Assembly: GCA_026193125.1 (NCBI GenBank) | Contig: JAPHSC010000053.1 | Span: forward strand, 1 to 17,946 | Direction: 5' to 3' | Length of the DNA: 17,946 nucleotides | Origin: Gammaproteobacteria bacterium | GTDB taxonomy: Bacteria > Pseudomonadota > Gammaproteobacteria > Steroidobacterales > BM003 | Part shown: positions 1 to 5,543 of the stretch, piece after piece | Layout: each line of letters begins with the position of its first letter | Position numbering within the stretch: the first letter of the stretch is position 1 | The notes under the pieces: model-generated | What the model was told of the DNA's origin: nothing | Database searches by the model: none | The model's input: only the letters and a program-made list of their open reading frames with translations | Made by a program: the position numbers and the translations under genes

Positions 1-359
1 AGCAGGATATCCAGGCCATGAAGGATGGAGTGGAGTTGGATGATGGGCCGGCCCGGTTCCAGGAAGTTTCCCCTATGGGTGCCGCCAGCAACAATCCATG
101 GTTCCAGGTGATGTTGGCCGAGGGAAGAAACCGCGAGGTGCGTCGAATCTGGGCCAGCCGGGGTTTTACCGTGTCCAGGCTCAAACGAATTCGATTTGGT
201 CCAATTGATATTGATCGACGAGTATTGCGCGGCAAATATCGTCCGCTTAGTCCTGGGGAAATTTCCGCGCTCTACGCGGCCGCCTGTCTGCCTGTCCCTG
301 GTGCGGCTGACAAACCCAGGTCACCCCCCCGGCGTTGGCCAAGCAACCGCAGGTCTTGA
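1..359 (+). CDS. rluB: 23S rRNA pseudouridine synthase RluB, C-terminal part (5' end outside window)
   Basis: This is the last 119 codons of a pseudouridine synthase of the RsuA/RluB/RluE/RluF group. The frame is open from base 3, so the start lies upstream of the window. The C-terminal signature is clear: EGRNREVRRIW followed by VSRLKRIRFGPI and LRGKYRPLSPGE. In this family these segments close the catalytic domain; the S4 domain and catalytic Asp would lie upstream and are not visible. RluB isomerises a uridine in helix 89 to 93 region of 23S rRNA. The protein ends in a short basic, proline-rich tail (residues KPRSPPRRWPSNRRS), typical of RluB in being disordered and positive. RluE and RluF are alternatives, but the tail and the position next to yciK favour RluB. 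It is convergent with yciK, with about 245 bases between the two stop codons. Confidence 0.85.
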   Translation, partial: QDIQAMKDGVELDDGPARFQEVSPMGAASNNPWFQVMLAEGRNREVRRIWASRGFTVSRLKRIRFGPIDIDRRVLRGKYRPLSPGEISALYAAACLPVPGAADKPRSPPRRWPSNRRS

Positions 360-604
360 CTGGCGTTGCGGTTCCAATCAGGTATTCAGCGCCTCCTGGA
401 CACATAGGGTGCCCAGGGTAGGCTAGGTGCATCAGCGGAGATTTCTTATGCTCGGGCTGCCGTTCGGTTGCACTGGATGCTCGACTGGCCACCTCTTGAG
501 TTACTCGAATTTCATGCCCTGCTCGTGTCACCTGCGAAGAAGCGTTGCATGAAGCGCCCAGGTTGCATCGAACGTACGCTCAGGGAAATGCCGGTTCGGA
601 CTTG
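360..604. other. Convergent intergenic region, rluB / yciK
   Basis: These 245 bases lie between two convergent stop codons. I see no credible gene on either strand: the short open frames lack ribosome binding sites and family motifs. I also see no hairpin followed by a T-tract, so neither gene has an obvious intrinsic terminator here. Confidence 0.5.
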
Positions 605-1387
605 TCAGCGCTTCGGATCTTTTGTCTGACAGTCGAGACTGAATCCGGAAACCCCCTTGCTGTCGGACCCCAGAAGGTACAGGTAGGGTGACAGGATTTC
701 CTGAGGTGCCTTTAGGCTGCTTGGGTCTTCGCCCGGGTAGGCGACCTTGCGCATGGCGGTCCTGGTAGCTCCAGGATTTACGCAATTTGAGCGGATGGAG
801 GTGTTTTCTTCGGTTTCGTCTGCCAATACCTGGGCCAGCCCTTCAATACCGAATTTTGAACAGGCGTAGGCGCCCCAGTACGCCCGCCCTTTACGACCCA
901 CGCCGCTGGAGACAAATACCACCGAGGCATCTTCGGATTTTTTCATGAGTGGTATACAGGCCTGGGTAAGCAGAAAGGGTGCAGTCAGGTTCACATGCAG
1001 GGTCTTTTGCCAGACGATGGGGTCGTAGTGTTCGATCGGCGAGCGATCACCGAGTATCCCGGCATTGTGTACCAGGCCATCCAGGCGGCCATATTCCTTT
1101 TCAAGGACGATTGCCAATTCAGAGTAATCCTGGGGCGTCGCACCCAGCAGATCCAGGGGATAAATGGATGGGCGTTCGCGTTCCACGGCCATGATCCGAT
1201 CATAAGTAGCTTCCAGTTTTGCGATGGTCTTGCCCAGCAACACTACACGTGCGCCGCACGCTGCGCTGGCAACCGCTAGTTCGGCGCCAATTCCCGCCCC
1301 CGCGCCAGTTATTAAAACAATCCGATTGGACAGTGAGTCGGTGTCAGGGCGATAGTTTTGGGCGATAAGCTGTACGTCACTGCTCAT
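605..1387 (-). CDS. yciK: YciK-type short-chain dehydrogenase/reductase
   Basis: A 260-residue classical short-chain dehydrogenase with an N-terminal Rossmann fold for NAD(P). Visible motifs are TGAGAGIG at residues 27-34 (cofactor glycine motif), NAG at 108-110, N133 in HVN, Ser160/Ser161 in the VFVSS strand, and the catalytic pair Y174 and K178 in YACSK. PG at 205-206 follows the usual substrate-side loop. Length and the preserved tetrad fit an active oxidoreductase. The substrate of YciK is not established, so no reaction is given. The assignment to YciK rather than another SDR rests on overall resemblance and on its place downstream of mupP and ubiG, as in pseudomonads. An AAGGA ribosome binding site lies about nine bases before the ATG. 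A 100-base gap separates it from mupP, so it may be only partly co-transcribed. Confidence 0.85.
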   Translation of the reverse strand: MSSDVQLIAQNYRPDTDSLSNRIVLITGAGAGIGAELAVASAACGARVVLLGKTIAKLEATYDRIMAVERERPSIYPLDLLGATPQDYSELAIVLEKEYGRLDGLVHNAGILGDRSPIEHYDPIVWQKTLHVNLTAPFLLTQACIPLMKKSEDASVVFVSSGVGRKGRAYWGAYACSKFGIEGLAQVLADETEENTSIRSNCVNPGATRTAMRKVAYPGEDPSSLKAPQEILSPYLYLLGSDSKGVSGFSLDCQTKDPKR

Positions 1388-1487
1388 ATTTGACTGTCCT
1401 TCTCAAAGGATTCGAAAGCTTTGGGCATTGCACCAGTCGGTGCGCAAGGTGGCAGGCGAAATTTGCAGGACCACGGTGCCCTGACCC

Positions 1488-2174
1488 CTAATAAGTTGCA
1501 TGGGGACGAAGACCAATAATTGCCAGTAGCTCAAGCGGGTGTGAGGCGAGAGCGTCGGCTCCCCAGTGCCGCGGGTCTGTTTCCGGTTCCAGGTACCCAT
1601 ACTCTGCGGCCACCACCCGCATTCCTGCAGCTCGAGCCGCCTCAACGTCCCTGATGGCATCCCCTACATATAGACAACTGGCAACTTCAAGACCAAGCAG
1701 GTCGGCAGCGTGCAGCAGGGACATGGGATGAGGCTTGGCGCGTGCGCAAGTATCGCCAGACACTACGCAGGCGGCCCGCTCACTAATTCCCAGGGCCTGC
1801 ACCAGGGGAGTGGTGAGCCAGCCAGGTTTGTTGGTCACTATTCCCCAGATGATCCCATCATTTTCAAGTGCTTCCAGAACTTCGTTCATACCATCAAAAA
1901 GGCTCGAATGGACGCACAAGTCGCGCTGGTAAATATCCAGGAATCGTTGCCTCAGTCCATCGTAATCAGGATGTGGCACATCAATACCGAAACCCAGGCC
2001 CAGCAATCCGCGAGCACCGTTGGAAACCTGGGGTCTGATGCTTTCGTAGGCCAAGGAAGGCCTGCCATGCTCTGCCAGCAATTGGTTGAGCGCAAAGGCC
2101 ATGTCTGGCGCGGTATCCACCAGGGTGCCATCCAAGTCGAACAAGACGCTCAAGGGCCTTGGGCCGATACTCAT
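1488..2174 (-). CDS. mupP: HAD-family phosphatase, probably N-acetylmuramic acid 6-phosphate phosphatase MupP (Gph-like)
   Basis: A 228-residue haloacid-dehalogenase phosphatase. All four HAD motifs are present: DLDGT with nucleophile D13 and acid D15, T114 in VTNKP, K147 in AKPHP, and GD at 171-172 with D176. A helical cap lies between motifs I and II. Such proteins are often labelled phosphoglycolate phosphatase (Gph). The sequence also carries YQRD..VHS.LF.GM and, near the C-terminus, GYLEPETDPRHWGAD then HPLEL, which I recall from Pseudomonas MupP. It also sits at the mupP locus between ubiG and yciK. MupP removes phosphate from MurNAc-6-P in the AnmK-MupP-AmgK-MurU peptidoglycan recycling route. 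I chose the ATG that overlaps the ubiG stop as ATGA, because it gives the expected short lead to the first motif. An ATG at 2201 would add nine residues. Confidence 0.8.
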   Translation of the reverse strand: MSIGPRPLSVLFDLDGTLVDTAPDMAFALNQLLAEHGRPSLAYESIRPQVSNGARGLLGLGFGIDVPHPDYDGLRQRFLDIYQRDLCVHSSLFDGMNEVLEALENDGIIWGIVTNKPGWLTTPLVQALGISERAACVVSGDTCARAKPHPMSLLHAADLLGLEVASCLYVGDAIRDVEAARAAGMRVVAAEYGYLEPETDPRHWGADALASHPLELLAIIGLRPHATY

Positions 2175-2890
2175 GCAACTGCCCGCGCTGTTCTTTGGCA
2201 ATGCATGAGGTAATTCACGTCCACGTTATCGCCCAGGTAAAAGTCCTGGCGAATTGGGTGATAGTGCAGACCTGTCATTCCCCGGATGGATAACCCTGCG
2301 GCACGGCACCAGCTACCGAGTTCAGAAGGTCGAATAAATTTTCGATAGTCGTGTGTGCCTGTCGGTAACATACGCAAGATGTATTCGGCACCTAGAACTG
2401 CCAACATGTAAGCCTTGGGATTTCGATTCAAGGTTGAGAAAAACACGGTGCCTCCCGGGCGCGCCAGAGTGGTGCAGGCGCGCACTACGGATTCGGGATC
2501 GGGCACGTGCTCCAGCAGTTCCATGCAGGTGACTATGTCGAAGCTTCCAGGGCGTTCACGGGCGATGTCCTCAACACTGATTTTTCGGTAGCTGACTTCA
2601 AGCCCGGTGTCTAGCAGGTGCAGCTTGGCTACTTCCAGCGATTCTTCCGCCAGGTCCACGCCTGTGACGACCGCACCTTCAGCCGCCATCGCTTCGCTAA
2701 GCAACCCGCCGCCACAGCCGACGTCCAAAACCTGGGTTCCCTGTAGTTCGCAGCGCTGAGCGATGTATTGCAGGCGGAGCGGATTAATCAGGTGCAGCGG
2801 ACGCATTTCACCCAAGGGGTCCCACCAACGGTAGGCAAGCGCTTCGAATTGCGCAATTTCACGGGGGTCTACATTTGGTTCTGTAATCAT
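2171..2890 (-). CDS. ubiG: Ubiquinone biosynthesis O-methyltransferase UbiG
   Basis: A 239-residue class I SAM-dependent methyltransferase, matching the usual UbiG length of about 240. It performs both O-methylations of ubiquinone synthesis, at the cytoplasmic face of the inner membrane. The N-terminus has the UbiG signature IAQFEALAYRWWDPLGEMRPLH (residues 12-33 region). SAM motif I is VLDVGCGGG at 54-62, the acidic end of strand 2 is D79 in GVDLA, and the post-I motif TCMELLEHV is at 121-129. HDYRKFIRPSEL near residue 180-190 is also typical. It starts nine bases after the mtaD stop and its own stop overlaps the mupP start, so mtaD-ubiG-mupP look like one transcript. No key residue appears to be missing. 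Confidence 0.96.
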   Translation of the reverse strand: MITEPNVDPREIAQFEALAYRWWDPLGEMRPLHLINPLRLQYIAQRCELQGTQVLDVGCGGGLLSEAMAAEGAVVTGVDLAEESLEVAKLHLLDTGLEVSYRKISVEDIARERPGSFDIVTCMELLEHVPDPESVVRACTTLARPGGTVFFSTLNRNPKAYMLAVLGAEYILRMLPTGTHDYRKFIRPSELGSWCRAAGLSIRGMTGLHYHPIRQDFYLGDNVDVNYLMHCQRTARAVA

Positions 2891-2899
2891 GCGTACAGC

Positions 2900-4228
2900 T
2901 TATCCGTTTACGCCAAAACCGGACAGGCGCTCTGACCAATGTGCTGCTTTGTCAAACAATGACTTCTGGTTCACATTACTTAATCGACGGGTGTCCATTA
3001 GCTGACGCCCTCCAATCCACACGTCGCAAACGTCGTGGCTTTCCGCACAGAATACCAGTTGTGAGATCGGGTCATACAGGGGCTGCATGTGCAGTGCATG
3101 CATATCCACACAGCAAATATCAGCCCATTTGCCAGGTTCCAGCGAGCCTATCTGATCCTCCATGCCCAGCGCCCTTGCGCCATTGATGGTTGCCATAGCC
3201 AGGATTTCGGGGGCGGACAGCGCCGACGCATCGGCGGCGGTGATCTTGCCAAGCAAAGCGGCGCTGCGCATTTCTCCCAGCATAGAGAGATTGTTATTGC
3301 TTGCTGCGCCATCGGTACCCAGGCACACGTTTATTCCTTTCCCAGCTATTTCGGCAACCCGGCAGATACCGCTTGCCAGCTTCATATTCGACTCGGGGCA
3401 GTGCACCACGCTGATACCGCCCTCGGTGGCCATCTCGATGTCTTGCTCATCCAGGCAGGTCATATGCACGGCCAGCAGTTGTCGTGTCAACAGGCCCAGC
3501 CGCTTTAGTCTGGCTATAGGTCGCTCGCCGCTGGCGAGCAGAGCATCGGCGATCTCGCCAGCGGTTTCATGTACATGCATATGTACCGGCAATTCCAGTT
3601 CATTCGCTAATTTGCTAATTCGAATCAGCGAGCTGTCGCTAACAGTGTAAGGAGCATGGGGGGCAAACGCGGTGCTTATGAGCGGGTGGCCCCTGTAAGC
3701 ATCATGTACCTGAAGTCCCTTGGCGAAGCATTCCTCGGCCGACTTGGCCCACGCGGTTTCTAACTCGATGATGGGCATACCAACCACCATTCTCATACCC
3801 ATGGCGGCAGCGGAGCGCGCGGTAACCTCCGGGAAAAAATACATGTCACTGGCGCAGGTCGTCCCGCCGCTTATCATTTCGGCAACTCCCAGCTCAGTCC
3901 CGTCCCTTACAAAATCAGGGCCCACCCACTCTTGTTCTGCAGGCCAAATATGTTCCCGAAGCCAATCCTGCAAGGGCAGGTCATCAGCGATTCCTCGAAA
4001 CAGGGTCATGGCCAGGTGAGTGTGGGCATTGATCAGGCCTGGAATGAGTATGTGGTCGGGACGATCCTTCCAGTCGTTGGTGGAGTACTTTTGCCTGGCC
4101 TCCAACTTGGGCAATAAATCCAGGATGCGTCCCTGGTGTATGACCAGGGCATGGTCTCCATAGGTACCGCCCGGAACTACCGGCACGATGTGCCTGGCTG
4201 AGATGATGGTATCGACCTCTTGGGTCAT
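2900..4228 (-). CDS. mtaD: 5-methylthioadenosine / S-adenosylhomocysteine deaminase (TRZ/ATZ amidohydrolase)
   Basis: A 442-residue amidohydrolase with a TIM-barrel fold and one catalytic metal. Metal ligands are H69 and H71 in NAHTHLAMTLFRG, H218 in HMHVHE and D306 in GTDGAASNN; E221 follows H218 at the spacing of MtaD enzymes. H191 in APHAPYT also matches. The family deaminates methylthioadenosine or S-adenosylhomocysteine to the inosine form. In Pseudomonas aeruginosa the enzyme at this locus is a methylthioadenosine deaminase that works with a phosphorylase encoded elsewhere and with MtnA. The divergent mtnA next door supports that role. Exact substrate preference cannot be read from the sequence, and a guanine or chlorohydrolase-like activity is a less likely alternative. 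An AGGGA ribosome binding site lies eight bases before the ATG, and a perfect TATAAT lies upstream at 4297-4292. Confidence 0.9.
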   Translation of the reverse strand: MTQEVDTIISARHIVPVVPGGTYGDHALVIHQGRILDLLPKLEARQKYSTNDWKDRPDHILIPGLINAHTHLAMTLFRGIADDLPLQDWLREHIWPAEQEWVGPDFVRDGTELGVAEMISGGTTCASDMYFFPEVTARSAAAMGMRMVVGMPIIELETAWAKSAEECFAKGLQVHDAYRGHPLISTAFAPHAPYTVSDSSLIRISKLANELELPVHMHVHETAGEIADALLASGERPIARLKRLGLLTRQLLAVHMTCLDEQDIEMATEGGISVVHCPESNMKLASGICRVAEIAGKGINVCLGTDGAASNNNLSMLGEMRSAALLGKITAADASALSAPEILAMATINGARALGMEDQIGSLEPGKWADICCVDMHALHMQPLYDPISQLVFCAESHDVCDVWIGGRQLMDTRRLSNVNQKSLFDKAAHWSERLSGFGVNG

Positions 4229-4291
4229 CTGGCATGTCCCTCTCCCCGGCTGAACGCCTCGCGCAGGGTCCGGGGTGGCGTGAAAAGCCGT

Positions 4292-4297
4292 ATTATA
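4292..4297 (-). promoter_or_regulatory. Candidate -10 element for mtaD-ubiG-mupP
   Basis: On the minus strand this hexamer reads TATAAT, a perfect match to the sigma-70 -10 consensus. It would start RNA near 4285, giving a leader of about 57 bases before the mtaD ATG. No good -35 hexamer is visible at 16-18 bases, so an activator or weak promoter is possible. The hexamer also lies in the 5' region of mtnA. Confidence 0.4.
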
Positions 4298-4359
4298 TGC
4301 AAGGGAGCGGCCGTGGCTACCAGGTGAGCCGCGATTGTTCGGAAAACAGGGGTGTCCTA

Positions 4360-5403
4360 ATGGGAAATGCAGGGAACATTCAGCCAGTACAGTGGCGCAA
4401 TGACAGTCTCGTGCTGCTGGATCAGAGACGGTTACCTGCTCGCGAGGAAGTGCTGGTCCTGGAGACGGTCGAGGAGGTCACCCGCGCGATTACTGATTTG
4501 GTAGTACGTGGAGCACCAGCCATCGGTATTGCCGCCGCTTACGGGGTCGTGCTGGCGGCCAGGTCACGCTTGGCAGAGGGTGACAGGCAATGGCGGTCAT
4601 TGCTTTGCGGAGATCTTGAACTCCTGGCTGCCGCGAGACCCACGGCGGTAAATCTCGCCTGGGCGGTGGCGCGCATGCGCGCATGCATGGTTGATGTGCC
4701 GGAGTCGGAGCTATTGGCGCGACTGCTGGATGAGGCTTGCGCTATCCATGCTGAGGATGTTGCTGCAAACCAGCGTATGGGAATGCTGGGTGCGGCGCTG
4801 ATCGATCCTGGCAGCGGCGTGCTGACCCACTGCAATGCAGGTGCCTTGGCCACGGGCGGCTATGGCACGGCTCTGGGTGTTATCCGTTCGGCTTGGCATG
4901 CCGGTAAACTCACCCGAGTATTTGCCGATGAAACCAGGCCCTGGTTGCAAGGTTCGCGGCTGACGGCCTGGGAGCTTGCACGCTCCGAAATCCCAGTAAC
5001 CGTAATAGCTGACTCGGCGGCCGCGACATTGATGCGTGAGGGACGTATCCAATGGGTTGTAGTGGGGGCAGACAGGGTTGCTGCCAATGGCGATGTGATC
5101 AACAAAATAGGCACCTATTCTCTTGCTGTGCTGGCCAGGGCTCACGGTGTTCGGTTCATGGTGGTCGCACCGACCTCGACCATTGATCTTGACACTGCAT
5201 CGGGTGAGCAGGTTCCGATTGAGGTTAGAGAGTGGACTGAAATTTGGGCCGCAACAGGTTCGGACAAGCCCCCCCAGGGGGTCGACGTATTAAACCGTGT
5301 ATTTGACGTGACACCGGCGGAGCTAATCAGCGCTATCGTGACCGAAAAGGGTGTTTTGGCCCCCGTATCCGGACCAGGAATCGAAAGCCTGCAAAAAGGC
5401 TGA
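4360..5403 (+). CDS. mtnA: Methylthioribose-1-phosphate isomerase MtnA
   Basis: A 347-residue aldose-ketose isomerase of the eIF2B-like family. It converts 5-methylthioribose-1-phosphate to methylthioribulose-1-phosphate in methionine salvage. Motifs are RGAPAIGIAAAYG from residue 50, THCNAG with catalytic C158, DETRPWLQGSRLTAWEL around 190-206, and GADRVAANGDVINKIGT with general acid D238. The ATG at 4360 is chosen because AGGGG lies 8 bases before it and the protein then begins like other MtnA proteins. A longer frame from 4234 would add 42 residues without family likeness and would start 6 bases from the divergent mtaD ATG. The next enzymes (MtnB, MtnC, MtnD) are not in the window. The gene is monocistronic or reads towards gyrA, which has its own promoter. 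Confidence 0.95.
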   Translation: MGNAGNIQPVQWRNDSLVLLDQRRLPAREEVLVLETVEEVTRAITDLVVRGAPAIGIAAAYGVVLAARSRLAEGDRQWRSLLCGDLELLAAARPTAVNLAWAVARMRACMVDVPESELLARLLDEACAIHAEDVAANQRMGMLGAALIDPGSGVLTHCNAGALATGGYGTALGVIRSAWHAGKLTRVFADETRPWLQGSRLTAWELARSEIPVTVIADSAAATLMREGRIQWVVVGADRVAANGDVINKIGTYSLAVLARAHGVRFMVVAPTSTIDLDTASGEQVPIEVREWTEIWAATGSDKPPQGVDVLNRVFDVTPAELISAIVTEKGVLAPVSGPGIESLQKG

Positions 5404-5441
5404 AATCGGTCTAATTCGGGCTGCATGAAAGACCTGGATTG

Positions 5442-5450
5442 TGCTACAAT
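5442..5450 (+). promoter_or_regulatory. Extended -10 promoter candidate for gyrA
   Basis: The sequence TGCTACAAT is an extended -10 element (TGn plus TACAAT, five of six consensus bases). No convincing -35 hexamer lies 16-18 bases upstream, which fits an extended -10 promoter. RNA would begin near 5457, about 87 bases before the gyrA ATG. Confidence 0.5.
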
Positions 5451-5461
5451 TTGCCGCTTGG

Positions 5462-5498
5462 AAGCTGGCTCTATGAAATACCGAAAATCCAGCTTTTT
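5462..5498 (+). promoter_or_regulatory. Hairpin with T-tract in the gyrA leader
   Basis: AAGCTGG (5462-5468) pairs perfectly with CCAGCTT (5489-5495) across a 20-base loop, and the descending arm runs into five consecutive T bases (5494-5498). It lies about five bases after the predicted gyrA transcription start. It could be a 5' stabilising stem, a weak terminator of mtnA read-through, or an attenuator. The large loop makes strong termination doubtful. Confidence 0.4.
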
Positions 5499-5516
5499 CA
5501 TTGGCTTAACTATTTT

Positions 5517-5532
5517 GTGGTCGATTGACCAC
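5517..5532 (+). promoter_or_regulatory. Palindrome/hairpin before the gyrA start codon
   Basis: GTGGTC (5517-5522), loop GATT, GACCAC (5527-5532) form a perfect six-base stem ending 11 bases before the gyrA ATG. Its core, TGGTCGATTGACCA, matches 12 of 14 positions of the palindrome in the rpsA leader. Whether it acts as RNA structure or as a DNA operator cannot be told from sequence. Confidence 0.45.
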
Positions 5533-5543
5533 GAGTCTTGTTC

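Noticed and set aside
324..330. Run of seven C bases near the rluB 3' end, possible frameshift
   Set aside because: The frame as read gives a short basic tail normal for RluB. Shifting the frame does not restore any recognisable sequence.
1427..1449. Small hairpin GCACC-AGTC-GGTGC between mupP and yciK
   Set aside because: Only five base pairs with no T-tract on either strand; likely chance.
1710..2213. Open frame of 167 codons antisense to mupP
   Set aside because: No motif, no ribosome binding site, and it covers a well-supported HAD phosphatase gene on the other strand.
4234..4359. Longer mtnA start
   Set aside because: It would add 42 residues unlike MtnA and begin six bases from the divergent mtaD ATG. 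The start at 4360 has a good ribosome binding site.
5386..5401. AGCCT/AGGCT stem at the mtnA stop codon
   Set aside because: Only five base pairs, inside the coding sequence, and no T-tract follows. Not a credible terminator.
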